Positions 18,069 through 26,304 of a DNA stretch of 64,000 bases are shown here, piece after piece. The translations under genes were made by a program, and so were the position numbers. The notes beneath the pieces are model-generated. The model saw only the letters and a list, made by a program, of their open reading frames with translations, had not been told where the DNA came from and made no database searches. Numbering within the stretch: position 1 is the first letter of the stretch; every line of letters begins with the position of its first letter. This DNA comes from CALBPI01 sp039027435 (GTDB lineage Bacteria; Pseudomonadota; Gammaproteobacteria; Steroidobacterales; Woeseiaceae). Location of the stretch: assembly GCA_039027435.1 (NCBI GenBank), contig JBCCKF010000006.1, positions 186,001 to 250,000 on the forward strand. The letters are read 5' to 3'.

Positions 18069-18818
18069 ATGGTTTCGATCGCGACATTCCTGTTCCATAA
18101 GCTCGTGGTTGCACACATTGCGACGGGCACCATGGGGCTCATCACAATGTGGGTGCCGGTGGTGGGCCGAAAAGGGGGAGAGACCCATCGTAAATGGGGC
18201 ACCATTTTCGCCTGGGCATTGATCGCGACCGGGGTTATCGCGGTGGGCATCAGCCTGTGCACGCTGATCGCACCGCTAGAAACCCATCCGCACAATGGAC
18301 CGCCGTTCACAGGCAATGCGCCATTAATTCGCGGGATTTTCGGGTGGATGATGCTTTATCTCGCCACCATGACGATTGCGCTTGCGTGGTACGGATTGCA
18401 ATGCATCCGGCTTCGCTCGGAACACAAGCGTCACCGCAATGTGTTGGAAGTGACGCTTCAGTGTCTGATGTTCATCACAGCGGCGAACTGCATGGTCCAG
18501 GGAGTATTGCTCGGGCAGCCTTTGCTGATGGGTATTGCGGTTGTCGGACTTGCGGCAGGCGTTCTCAATCTCAAATTCATCTTTACGGATGCGCCGCCGC
18601 TGTTCGAGTGGCAGATTCAACACTCGCGCGGATTAGTGGGAGCAGGTATCAGCGTCTACACCGCATTCCTGGCGTTCGGTGCTGTGAACCTACTGCCGAG
18701 TTACGCGCTTAACCCGGCGCTTTGGGCAACACCGACGGTATTGGGCGTCACGTATTTGCTGTATCACCAGTATCGGATTACACGTCGCCGTCCGACCGCA
18801 CGCCCTCGGGCCGCTTAG
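18069..18818 (+). CDS. Multi-helix membrane protein divergent from crtI
   Basis: A 249-residue integral membrane protein with about seven helices. The histidines in LFHKLVVAHIATG and the loop KGGETHRKWGTIFAW resemble the layout of DUF2306-like proteins, but I cannot assign a family with confidence. A GGGGAG 4 nt before the ATG at 18069 decides the start over an upstream TTG (18057). Only 71 bp separate it from the crtI start, so the two likely share a regulatory region, and it may be related to pigment or membrane state. Its end overlaps the convergent arsI end by 4 bp. Confidence 0.7.
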   Translation: MVSIATFLFHKLVVAHIATGTMGLITMWVPVVGRKGGETHRKWGTIFAWALIATGVIAVGISLCTLIAPLETHPHNGPPFTGNAPLIRGIFGWMMLYLATMTIALAWYGLQCIRLRSEHKRHRNVLEVTLQCLMFITAANCMVQGVLLGQPLLMGIAVVGLAAGVLNLKFIFTDAPPLFEWQIQHSRGLVGAGISVYTAFLAFGAVNLLPSYALNPALWATPTVLGVTYLLYHQYRITRRRPTARPRAA

Positions 18819-19213
18819 CCGACGGGGCCGTGGTGATCTCCATAGACCGTGAGTTCACCTTCGGTCAGGAACGTCTCCCAGGCGACACCCTGCGGATCTT
18901 GCACCCATTTCTTGGCTGACTTTGCGTAGCAGCAAGTGGCCTCGGCTTCTTCGACCAGTTCGCCACCGGTATTTTCCAGACGGCCGTAAACTTCCGCCAG
19001 CTCGTCGCGCGACTCCGCTTGAATACCGAGATGCGAGATTCCGCGGTCGCCCGACTGGCGGGTGCTCAGCGCGAAATTGACCCGAGGGTCCTCCAGCATC
19101 CACTTCGCGTAGTCCGGTTTCAGAACCGTTGGCGACTTGTCAAAAAGCGCCGAATAGAAGTTCACTGATTGATCGAGACTATCGACCGTTAAGTTCACGT
19201 GGAATCGCTTCAT
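18815..19213 (-). CDS. arsI: ArsI/CadI-family glyoxalase-fold metalloprotein
   Basis: A 132-residue vicinal-oxygen-chelate protein. FHVNLTVDSLDQSVNFYSALF gives the first metal histidine, HLGIQ the second, and ATCCYAKSAKKWVQDPQG is the vicinal cysteine signature of ArsI C-As lyases, which demethylate trivalent organoarsenicals using Fe(II) and O2. CadI-like proteins share it. Its ATG overlaps the arsR stop by 4 bp (ATGA), the common arsR-arsI order. No arsB, acr3 or arsC accompanies it here, so the locus looks dedicated to methylarsenic or thiol-metal stress. Confidence 0.9.
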   Translation of the reverse strand: MKRFHVNLTVDSLDQSVNFYSALFDKSPTVLKPDYAKWMLEDPRVNFALSTRQSGDRGISHLGIQAESRDELAEVYGRLENTGGELVEEAEATCCYAKSAKKWVQDPQGVAWETFLTEGELTVYGDHHGPVG

Positions 19214-19569
19214 GAGTTTCGTACCTGTGTTGATGATGAATGGGTTTCCCTCACCTGCTGCAAGGCTTGTTCGGTGACGGGCTCACTGGCTTGGCAGCAG
19301 TCTGCAAGAACGAACCACAGCAAGTCCTTCATGCCGTCGAAATTCGCCTGGTAAATGACCCGTCGACCATCGCGGTGCGACCGCAACAACCCCGCGCGGG
19401 TCAGTAGCCCGAGATGTGTCGACAGCGTGTTATTGGGAATCGCGATTTCAGCGGCGATTTGGCCGGCTGGCAGGCCGTCGGGCGCGTGCTTCACCAGCAA
19501 TCGAAACACTTGCAGACGATGCTCATGGGCCAGAGCCGAGAACGCTTGAATGGCTTCTTTTATTTCCAT
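19210..19569 (-). CDS. arsR: ArsR-family repressor
   Basis: A 119-residue winged-helix metalloregulator: LAHEHRLQVFRLLVKHAPDGLPAGQIAAEIAIPNNTLSTHLGLL gives the helix-turn-helix, and RDGRRVIYQANFDGMKDLLWFVLADCC the wing and last helices. The adjacent cysteines near residue 98 (ADCC) are candidate As(III) or Cd(II) ligands, as in CadI-linked ArsR proteins. I chose the ATG at 19569 because it lies inside a near-perfect operator. A longer frame to 19626 would translate the promoter itself. No ribosome site precedes it, which suggests a leaderless message. Confidence 0.88.
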   Translation of the reverse strand: MEIKEAIQAFSALAHEHRLQVFRLLVKHAPDGLPAGQIAAEIAIPNNTLSTHLGLLTRAGLLRSHRDGRRVIYQANFDGMKDLLWFVLADCCQASEPVTEQALQQVRETHSSSTQVRNS

Positions 19570-19588
19570 TATTCGAGAATAATGGAAA
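19563..19588 (-). promoter_or_regulatory. ArsR operator palindrome across the arsR start
   Basis: A perfect inverted repeat with 12-bp arms and a 2-bp centre; the left arm reads TTTCCATTATTC on the plus strand. It covers the arsR start codon (19567-19569) and the -10 element, so repressor binding would block the polymerase. ATTATTC/GAATAAT half-sites are typical of ArsR/SmtB operators. Confidence 0.8.
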
Positions 19589-19605
19589 AAAAATAGCTGT
19601 GTCAA
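19576..19605 (-). promoter_or_regulatory. arsR promoter, probably leaderless
   Basis: On the minus strand TTGACA (19605-19600) is followed after 18 bp by TATTCT (19581-19576). Transcription would begin about 7 nt further on, at or next to the A of the arsR ATG (19569). This explains the missing ribosome-binding site. Confidence 0.6.
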
Positions 19606-19629
19606 CGCAACGAGCTCCGTTCGCAACCT

Positions 19630-19911
19630 TCAACGTGATGGGTTTTCTGCGCGCCAGCGCTGTACGAGATCGATCGTATGGAACACCAATGAACCCAGCA
19701 GTGCCGCGGCGACCCAGTGCCAGGCCGCCTCAACCCAGACCAGCTTCAGGGCAACCATCAAACTGCCGCCAGCGCCGGCGTTGCAGATGACCGTCGCGAT
19801 AAGCAGGCCCTTGCCCGAGATAAGGCGATATGCAATCAAGGCGATGATCTCGATGGCGATAACCACCAGCATCACATCGGCGATGCGACCGGATTCGATC
19901 CAGGCTTGCAC
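19630..19911 (-). CDS. Small membrane protein of unknown function
   Basis: A 93-residue protein with two or three membrane helices: about 11-31 (ADVMLVVIAIEIIALIAYRL), 36-58 (LLIATVICNAGAGGSLMVALKLV) and 64-83 (WHWVAAALLGSLVFHTIDLV). I recognise no family. It begins with GTG, 12 bp after the stop of the sugar dehydrogenase gene, so the two are likely co-transcribed; it ends just before the arsR promoter. The His and Trp in the last helices could bind a cofactor, but this is speculation. Confidence 0.6.
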   Translation of the reverse strand: MQAWIESGRIADVMLVVIAIEIIALIAYRLISGKGLLIATVICNAGAGGSLMVALKLVWVEAAWHWVAAALLGSLVFHTIDLVQRWRAENPSR

Positions 19912-19923
19912 GACGGCGGGTAC

Positions 19924-21096
19924 TCAGGTCTTGGGAGTGAGCTTCAAAAGACGCCCATCGACCTTGTCTTCCAACAGCCAGATGGCACCGTCCGGCCCTT
20001 GCTCGACGTCGCGAATGCGCTTGGCCATCGGATAGCGCGCAATTTCCTTCGCTTGTTCTCCGTCGAGTTCGACATGCACCAGCGTCTGTGAGACCAATCC
20101 GCCAATGAACGCATCCCCGCGCCAATCAGCAAACAGGTCGCCCTTGTAGATCATCAGGCTGGACGGTGCGATGGAGGGCACCCAATAGGCTGCGGGTGCG
20201 GCCAGGTCGGGTCGCGTGTCGTGGTCGGGAATCTGTTCGCCGTTGTAGTGGTCGCCGTTGGATACGATTGGGTAGCCGTAGTTGGCCTTCTCGCGAACCA
20301 AGTTCAACTCATCGCCATGCCGTGGGCCCATTTCGCTATTCCAGAGGTTGCCCTCCAGATCGAAATCGATGCCTAGCGGATTGCGGTGGCCCAGGCTCCA
20401 GATCTGTGCGGTGACACCGCCCTGGTCTACAAACGGGTTGTCGGCAGGAACACTCCCGTCATCATTCAACCGAAGGATCTTACCGAGGTTTTGTGCCATG
20501 TCTTGCGATGGCGTGAATTTTTGCCGCTCACCCGAACTGACCCACAGGAAGCCATCGTCGGAGAAACGCATGCGGTGACCGAAATGACCACGGCCGGAGA
20601 CCTTGGGGTTTTGACGCCAGATCACGGTCGCATTGGTGAGACGGCCGCCGGTTGCTGTGATTTCCAGCTGCGCGCGGGTGATTGCTGCGCCGCGGGTATC
20701 GCCATCACCCGCTTCGGCGTAGCTCAGGTAGATCAGATTGTTGGCGGCAAAGTCAGGGTGCAGGACCACGTCACCCAAGCCGCCCTGACCGCCATAGTCC
20801 ACATCGGGTACGCCCTCAATCGGGGTCGAGAGGTTGCCCTGTGCATCAACGATGAGCAGGTTTCCGCTTTTTTCCGTTACCAGCATCCTGCCATCGGGCA
20901 GGAATTCCATTGCCCAGGGCTCTTTGAATTTGGCGTACGCCGCAACTTCGAAGGGCGGGTTGCCGGGTAGCGCTACAGTTGCGCCCGAAAAGCCGGCTGG
21001 GTTAGCAACAACGGGTATTGCCTCGGCCGAAACCGCATCGTTGCCGCAAGCGCTCAGCAAACCGAGTGCCACCATTGAGAGAACCAGCTTTTGCAT
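19924..21096 (-). CDS. PQQ-dependent sugar dehydrogenase-like lipoprotein (Asd/YliI family)
   Basis: A 390-residue beta-propeller enzyme of the soluble aldose/sorbosone dehydrogenase family. The N-terminus is a lipoprotein signal with lipobox LLSACG, which places it in the periplasm on a membrane. Conserved family segments are LEPWAMEFLPDGRMLVTEK-like, GQGGLGDVVLHPDF, GHFGHRMRF (catalytic histidine), SLGHRNPLGIDFD, SEMGPRHGDELN and YGYP. These enzymes oxidise sugars using PQQ and pass electrons to the respiratory chain. No pqq synthesis gene is present, so PQQ may be imported. Confidence 0.88.
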   Translation of the reverse strand: MQKLVLSMVALGLLSACGNDAVSAEAIPVVANPAGFSGATVALPGNPPFEVAAYAKFKEPWAMEFLPDGRMLVTEKSGNLLIVDAQGNLSTPIEGVPDVDYGGQGGLGDVVLHPDFAANNLIYLSYAEAGDGDTRGAAITRAQLEITATGGRLTNATVIWRQNPKVSGRGHFGHRMRFSDDGFLWVSSGERQKFTPSQDMAQNLGKILRLNDDGSVPADNPFVDQGGVTAQIWSLGHRNPLGIDFDLEGNLWNSEMGPRHGDELNLVREKANYGYPIVSNGDHYNGEQIPDHDTRPDLAAPAAYWVPSIAPSSLMIYKGDLFADWRGDAFIGGLVSQTLVHVELDGEQAKEIARYPMAKRIRDVEQGPDGAIWLLEDKVDGRLLKLTPKT

Positions 21097-21159
21097 CGAG
21101 ATTCCTTATATCCAGGTTTTCGCGGCGCGCGCCGCGACATCCCGTTAGTATAGCGCGCC

Positions 21160-23217
21160 ATGCAAACGCCGATTCGATTGCTCTTGACGCTGCTCAGCGC
21201 CGCGAGCCTGTATGTTATTTCTGATCACGCCGCAGCTGACGAGCTCGAGGAGATCGTCGTCACCGCTACCCGCCTGCCGCAGGCACTCGAGTCACTCCCA
21301 TACTCGGCCAACGTCATAGAGGTCGGAGAGATTCAACGAGCACGCCCGTTGCTGGGCCTTGATGAAGCGCTGCAGGGTGTGCCCGGATTGCTGGTTCAGA
21401 ACCGCTACAACTTCGCACAGGACCTCAGAATCTCTGTGCGCGGATTCGGCGCACGTTCCGCCTTTGGCATCCGGGGCATCCGGGTGTTGGTCGACGGTAT
21501 CCCCGCGACGCTTCCGGATGGGCAAAGCGGGGTCGATGGGATCGATGTGGGGGCTACCGGCCGAATAGAACTCCTGCGTGGCAGCGCGGGTGCGCGATAC
21601 GGCAACGCAGGCGGCGGTGTGTTGTTGGTAGAGACGCTTCCCGGTGAGCCCACACCGACCGTGTCACTGCGTGGTGCAATTGGCAGTGACGGCTACGAAC
21701 GACAACAGGTGTCCCTGAGCGGTGTGTCGGGTGACTGGAATTACCGGGCCAGCATTTCGGATCTCAACTACGACGGCTATCGCGAGCACTCAGCGGCGCG
21801 CAATCGGCAGGTGAGTCTTCGGTTGGCGCATGATGCAGGTGAGAACAGCGACTGGTTGTTCACCGTGCACCACACCGATCAGCCAGAGGCGTTCGATCCC
21901 GGCGGTATCAACCTCGCCCAAGCGGACGCGAATCCACGCAGTGCGCGAGACGCAAATATCTCGTTTGGTGCAGGCGAGGCGCTCGAGCAAACCCGTTTGG
22001 GCCTGCGCTATCGGCGTGCACTTAATGATCGGACGCGAATCTTGTGGCGCCAGTACGCAACGCAGCGCACGTTCGATGGTTTCTTGCCGTTCGGCAACAG
22101 TGGTGCGATCGACCTCGACCGGGTGTTCTTCGGTGGCGGGTTGCAGATCGAGCATCAACCTGACCCCGCCGGCCGATGGGGCACTGTGGTTGCGGGTATC
22201 GACATCGATCGCCAACGTGATGAGCGGCAGCGATTCAATAACGACGCCGGGCAGAGGGCGGCGCTCACGCTGGATCAAGAAGAGCGGGTTAGCGCGAATG
22301 GTGTGTTTCTGCTTTGGCAGTTTGAGCCATCGGCAGCGATGAACCTGGAAGCGGCGCTGCGCTACGACTCCGTGGATTTCGATGTCGATGATCGGTTTCT
22401 TTCCAACGGCGATGACGGTGGATCGCTGACCTTCGATGCGTGGTCCCCCTCCCTTGGGTTGTCCTTCGCGGTTGCAGAAGGCAAGACGATCTATGCGAAT
22501 GTTGCGCGATCCTTCGAAACGCCAACGACGACAGAGCTCGCTAACCCGGGGACCGAGGGTGGTTTCAATGCGTCGCTGGATCCGCAAATTGCGCTGCAGT
22601 TTGAAGTCGGAACGAGGATCACGCTCGGTGCACACTCGCTGTCGGCTGCGCTCTACAAAATCGATCTCGATGATGAGCTGATCCCATTCGAGCTTGAGCA
22701 GTTCCCAGGTCGAGACTTTTTCGCCAATGCCGGTGCGACCGATCGGCAAGGCGTTGAGTTTTCGGTCCGCTCCACTTGGCACCCGAATTGGTTCACGGAG
22801 TTCTCCTACACATTTTCAGATTTCGAGTTTTCTGACTTTGTGACCGACGATGGTGACGACTTCTCCGGCAATCGCGTCCCGGGTAGCGCACGTCATCAGT
22901 ATTTCGGCAAGCTCCAGTACGCAGATGATTCAGGCTGGCTAGGTGCCATCGAGGTGGCCCGCTTAGGCCCCATCACGCTCAACAACCAGAACACCGTTGC
23001 GACCGAAGCGTTCACCCGCATGGAGCTCCGACTGGCGCGTACCTTCGAGACTTCGCGATGGCGCCTGGAGCCATTTGTCGCCGTCAGTAACGCACTGGAT
23101 GAGACCTACACGGCGAACGCGAGAATCAATGCGTTCGGATCGCGCTTTTATGAGCCGGGGCCGGACCGTGCTGTGTTTGTTGGTTTCGAAGCACGCCGAT
23201 CGTCGGGCTCGCGCTGA
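21160..23217 (+). CDS. TonB-dependent outer membrane receptor
   Basis: A 685-residue receptor. A signal peptide ends near residue 26 (HAAA), followed by TonB box EEIVVTATR and a plug domain to about residue 160 (DEALQGVPGLLVQNR, ISVRGFGARSAFGIRGIRVLVDGIP, RIELLRGSAGARYGNAGGGVLLVET). A 22-strand barrel follows and ends in an aromatic-rich terminal strand. Length and plug are in the range of siderophore, cobalamin or copper-type receptors, but nothing adjacent gives the ligand. It is divergent from the PQQ dehydrogenase with 63 bp between. No Fur box is obvious. Confidence 0.9.
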   Translation: MQTPIRLLLTLLSAASLYVISDHAAADELEEIVVTATRLPQALESLPYSANVIEVGEIQRARPLLGLDEALQGVPGLLVQNRYNFAQDLRISVRGFGARSAFGIRGIRVLVDGIPATLPDGQSGVDGIDVGATGRIELLRGSAGARYGNAGGGVLLVETLPGEPTPTVSLRGAIGSDGYERQQVSLSGVSGDWNYRASISDLNYDGYREHSAARNRQVSLRLAHDAGENSDWLFTVHHTDQPEAFDPGGINLAQADANPRSARDANISFGAGEALEQTRLGLRYRRALNDRTRILWRQYATQRTFDGFLPFGNSGAIDLDRVFFGGGLQIEHQPDPAGRWGTVVAGIDIDRQRDERQRFNNDAGQRAALTLDQEERVSANGVFLLWQFEPSAAMNLEAALRYDSVDFDVDDRFLSNGDDGGSLTFDAWSPSLGLSFAVAEGKTIYANVARSFETPTTTELANPGTEGGFNASLDPQIALQFEVGTRITLGAHSLSAALYKIDLDDELIPFELEQFPGRDFFANAGATDRQGVEFSVRSTWHPNWFTEFSYTFSDFEFSDFVTDDGDDFSGNRVPGSARHQYFGKLQYADDSGWLGAIEVARLGPITLNNQNTVATEAFTRMELRLARTFETSRWRLEPFVAVSNALDETYTANARINAFGSRFYEPGPDRAVFVGFEARRSSGSR

Positions 23218-23310
23218 GCGAAACCGGCTCAAGGACAAGTGTCGGTTGGTGGTCAGCGTTTGACATAAATTCTTAAGTTCCGAGTGCCTGTTCTCAGCTT
23301 TCGCTTTCCG

Positions 23311-23328
23311 CGTTGACACCAGTCAACG
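23311..23328. repeat. Perfect inverted repeat upstream of the riboswitch
   Basis: CGTTGAC and GTCAACG (7-bp arms, 4-bp ACCA centre), located 19 bp before the putative aptamer and containing a TTGACA that could be a -35 element. No good -10 follows at 16-18 bp, so it could be an operator or a stem at the 5' end of the leader. The rest of 23218-23310 shows nothing I can name. Confidence 0.5.
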
Positions 23329-23346
23329 CCTTATGACAGCTTCAAC

Positions 23347-23428
23347 TTAAAGGCACACCGCGTGAAAGCGCGGGTCGCAAAACCACCGGTCTAAGGACAT
23401 GGAGTCTAGGGCAGCGGGGTTGCCGGAA
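23347..23428 (+). ncRNA. Class I cyclic-di-GMP riboswitch (GEMM-I)
   Basis: The leader aligns along its whole length with the GEMM-I aptamer (Vc2 type). In order: AAAGGCACACC (23349-23359); a hairpin with CCGCG/CGCGG arms and a GAAA tetraloop; GGGTCGCAAAACC (23372-23384); CCGGTCTAAGGACATGG, which resembles an 11-nt tetraloop receptor; and GGGCAGCGGGGTTGCCGG (23409-23426). The nucleotide matching the ligand-contacting G20 is G, which favours c-di-GMP over cGAMP. About 50 nt later CTCCCCGT can pair with the ACGGGAG ribosome site of the oxidase gene at 23537, suggesting translational control. Assignment is by eye. Confidence 0.85.
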
Positions 23429-23536
23429 CGGCATTTGCCATCCGATAGCCAACAACGCGAATCCGCGTCCTCCGCCTCCCCGTTTTCCGAGTTCCTGTGG
23501 GTGTGTGCTTGAACATTGCCAGCACGGGAGTACGGC

Positions 23537-24910
23537 ATGGGGAGTCGCGACAGAAACGGACCACAAGGGCGAGGCGCATCAGCAAGTGCGCGTGATGCGA
23601 GGCCACAGCCTGGCGTCGTGGTACCTCGATCGCTAAAGGAACTGCTGGCGATCATGGATCCCGCGTCGGCTTATCCGACACCAATTAGGCCTATGGGCGC
23701 CAACAGCAGTTGTACCGGTTGCACAGCGGCCGTAGGCGGCACCGTTGTCGATATGACCGAAATGCGTCACATCGGGCGCGTGCAGAACGACACCATCACC
23801 TGCGACGCCGGCGTCACCTTGCGTGAGTTGGCAGATCACCTCGCCGAAGACGGACTGGAAATCGCGGGTGCACTCGATCTCGTTAATCGTACCGTTGGCG
23901 GTGCGGTGGCGAGCGGGTGTTTTGGTCCGTCCCATGACGGAACGACCGCGTTTATCGCGTCGCAGGCGGTTGCGATGCAGGTGGTCCTGCCCACAGGCCG
24001 CTTGATGGAAGTCGATGCAGATAAGGACAACCTGTTGAATGCCATGCGCATCAGCTTTGGCTCGCTCGGTATCATTGCCAGCGTGACGTTCAAGGTGCGC
24101 CCGCAGGAGCAATTCGTGTTGAAACAGCGGCGCATGGACGTGGAAACGTTCGGGCGTGCAGCTAGAGTCCTCGTGAATCAACCCCTCGGTCTGAAATTCT
24201 TTTATCTGCCGTTCAAGGATGTGGTGTTTACCGAACTCAGGCGCACCGAGGAAGACAGCGCGCGGCGTGTCCGAAAACTGCCGTGGAAGCTTAAGGAGTT
24301 GGGCGAGACCACTGTTTTGCCTTCTATCTGCAACAAGCTCGGGAGGATCGTGCCGATTCCCAGTTTGCGGTACAGCCTTGTGGACGGACTGCATGGCATG
24401 ACCCAGTCGTTGCTCACCAGCACCTTAACGGCTGGAGGCTTCAACTCGGTGGAGTTCAGAGATCAGGGCAGTGGCAAATTCGCCGGTCCGCCGCTCGAAT
24501 ACACCACCTGGTGCTTTCCTGCGGAAGAAGTTGGCATGCTGTTAATGGCATACAAGACTTTTGCAGCGGACTATTACACCGTGCACAAGTTCCGTTGCGA
24601 CATGCCGGTTGTCGGATTCCGGTTGCCTACAGATCGCAGTGCGTTGCTCTCTCCGAGCTTTGATCGACCGATCTTTGCGCTGCGGTTTGTCAGCAGTCCA
24701 CATCCATTGTGGGAAGACTTTGTTATGGATCTTGGCGAGTTCGCTCAGAAGTGGGGTGGTACGCCACTCTTGAATCAGACCCGAAGCGCGGATCCGAGTC
24801 ACACATCGGTCTCGCTAGGCAGTCGCCTCGAGTTTTTCCGCAAGATTCGCCGGCGCATGGACCCTGAAGGTCGGATGCTGAATCCGTTCCTGTCGCAGTA
24901 CTTGCGTTAG
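23537..24910 (+). CDS. FAD-linked oxidase (VAO family, ALO/cholesterol-oxidase-like)
   Basis: A 457-residue flavoprotein of the vanillyl-alcohol-oxidase fold. The N-terminal FAD domain contains PIRPMGANSSCTGCTAAVGGTVVD and NRTVGGAVASGCFGPS; the middle has SFGSLGIIASVTFKV; the C-terminal part resembles aldonolactone oxidases (MDPEGRMLNPFLSQYL). The loop that carries a covalent FAD histidine in many relatives reads GANSSC here, so FAD is probably non-covalent. There is no signal peptide. I chose ATG 23537, with GGGAG about 7 nt upstream, over a TTG at 23516. A putative c-di-GMP riboswitch lies in its leader. The substrate may be a sugar lactone or sterol-like alcohol. Confidence 0.82.
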   Translation: MGSRDRNGPQGRGASASARDARPQPGVVVPRSLKELLAIMDPASAYPTPIRPMGANSSCTGCTAAVGGTVVDMTEMRHIGRVQNDTITCDAGVTLRELADHLAEDGLEIAGALDLVNRTVGGAVASGCFGPSHDGTTAFIASQAVAMQVVLPTGRLMEVDADKDNLLNAMRISFGSLGIIASVTFKVRPQEQFVLKQRRMDVETFGRAARVLVNQPLGLKFFYLPFKDVVFTELRRTEEDSARRVRKLPWKLKELGETTVLPSICNKLGRIVPIPSLRYSLVDGLHGMTQSLLTSTLTAGGFNSVEFRDQGSGKFAGPPLEYTTWCFPAEEVGMLLMAYKTFAADYYTVHKFRCDMPVVGFRLPTDRSALLSPSFDRPIFALRFVSSPHPLWEDFVMDLGEFAQKWGGTPLLNQTRSADPSHTSVSLGSRLEFFRKIRRRMDPEGRMLNPFLSQYLR

Positions 24911-26304
24911 CAATCCACGAAATTCACAGGGACCTCGACGACGCTGGCTGCAAGTCCGCCGCGCGCGGTTTCCTTGTATTTGGCCTGCATGTCGCGGCCT
25001 GTCTCACGCATGGTCTCAATCACTTTGTCGAGCGAAACCATGTGATCCCCATCACCACGCATAGCAAGACGCGAAGCGTTGATCGCTTTGATCGACGCCA
25101 TCGCATTGCGCTCGATACAGGGCACTTGTACGAGACCCGCAATCGGGTCGCAGGTCAGCCCGAGGTTGTGCTCCATTGCGATCTCCGCCGCGTTTTCACA
25201 CTGTGCCGGTGTGCCGCCCAGCACCTCTGTCAACGCGCCAGCCGCCATGGAGCATGCTGAACCGACTTCCCCCTGGCATCCGACTTCAGCGCCACTGATT
25301 GACGCGTTTTCTTTAAACAGGATCCCGATCGCACCGCAGGTGAGCAGGAAGCGGTGGATGCCATCTCGCGTGGCACCCGGGCAGAATCGGCGGTAGTAGT
25401 GCAGGACGGCGGGCACGATGCCCGCTGCGCCGTTCGTGGGCGCGGTCACGACGCGACCACCAGCCGCATTTTCTTCGTTCACCGCCAATGCATAGAGATT
25501 GACCCAATCCATGATTGAGAGGGGATCGGACAGCGCAGCTTCCGGTCGCGCGCACAGTTGGTCGTACATTGCCGCTGCGCGTCGTTTCACCTTCAGGCCG
25601 GGCAACACGCCAGCCTGGCCACAGCCGCGTTCGACGCAGGCCTGCATGGTGTCCCAGATCGCATCGAGATCCGTGTTGATCTCCTCGTCGGTACGCCATG
25701 CCCGCTCATTGGCGCGCATGATGTCGGAGATCGACAGATCATGCATCTCGCAATGTTTCATCAATTCGGCCGCGGTAGTGAACGGGTAGGGCTGGTTTAC
25801 CTGAGCGGCGACGATATTGCCCTCCAGTGCCTGATCTTCGTCCACAACGAAGCCACCACCGATGGAATAGTAGGCGCGCTCAACTAGTGTTCCCCCGGAC
25901 TTGTCACTGGCTGTCAGCCGCATGCCGTTAGGGTGGTAGGGCAGTTGCTTGCGGACCATGAACTTCAGATCACGCTTCGGTGAGAAGTTAATCGTGTGCT
26001 CGCCACCGAGGTCGAGGCGGCTAGTGGTTTCGATCTGCTCGAGCAGTCCGGGTATAGCATCCGGATCGATACTGTCCGGCGCCTTGCCCATCAAGCCGAG
26101 CTGGACCGCCTTGTGCGTGCCATGGCCGCGCCCGGTGGCACCGAGTGATCCGTACAAGTGTGCGGTCATGCGATGGACGCGGTTCAGCATTCCGGCTCCG
26201 CGCAACGCCGTTACGAACTTGGCGGATGCCAGCATCGGTCCGACGGTGTGCGAGCTCGACGGGCCGATCCCGATCTTGAATAGATGGAACACGCTGATGG
26301 TCAT
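24907..26304 (-). CDS. sdaA: L-serine ammonia-lyase (iron-sulfur)
   Basis: A single-chain bacterial L-serine deaminase of 465 residues that makes pyruvate and ammonia using a [4Fe-4S] cluster. The N-terminal beta domain starts SVFHLFKIGIGPSSSHTVGPM, and the C-terminal catalytic domain has cluster cysteines in GCQGEVGSACSM, GLTCDPIAG and QVPCIERNAM. It ends in ...VNFVDC: a terminal cysteine that in the Legionella enzyme occupies the active site as a latch until serine displaces it. Its ATG overlaps the stop of the MarR-like gene (ATGA). Confidence 0.95.
   Translation of the reverse strand: MTISVFHLFKIGIGPSSSHTVGPMLASAKFVTALRGAGMLNRVHRMTAHLYGSLGATGRGHGTHKAVQLGLMGKAPDSIDPDAIPGLLEQIETTSRLDLGGEHTINFSPKRDLKFMVRKQLPYHPNGMRLTASDKSGGTLVERAYYSIGGGFVVDEDQALEGNIVAAQVNQPYPFTTAAELMKHCEMHDLSISDIMRANERAWRTDEEINTDLDAIWDTMQACVERGCGQAGVLPGLKVKRRAAAMYDQLCARPEAALSDPLSIMDWVNLYALAVNEENAAGGRVVTAPTNGAAGIVPAVLHYYRRFCPGATRDGIHRFLLTCGAIGILFKENASISGAEVGCQGEVGSACSMAAGALTEVLGGTPAQCENAAEIAMEHNLGLTCDPIAGLVQVPCIERNAMASIKAINASRLAMRGDGDHMVSLDKVIETMRETGRDMQAKYKETARGGLAASVVEVPVNFVDC

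Noticed and set aside
13627..18818. Part of a photosynthesis gene cluster
   Set aside because: There is no bch, puf or ppsR/crtJ gene in the window and no clear TGT-N12-ACA site in the crtI gap.
21790..22782. 330-codon open frame antisense to the TonB receptor
   Set aside because: It lies wholly within a gene with clear plug and barrel motifs, and its translation is low in hydrophobic order, with no recognisable domain.
23347..23428. cGAMP-type (GEMM-Ib) riboswitch
   Set aside because: My alignment puts G at the position where the cGAMP-selective variants have A. I cannot exclude it without a proper model.
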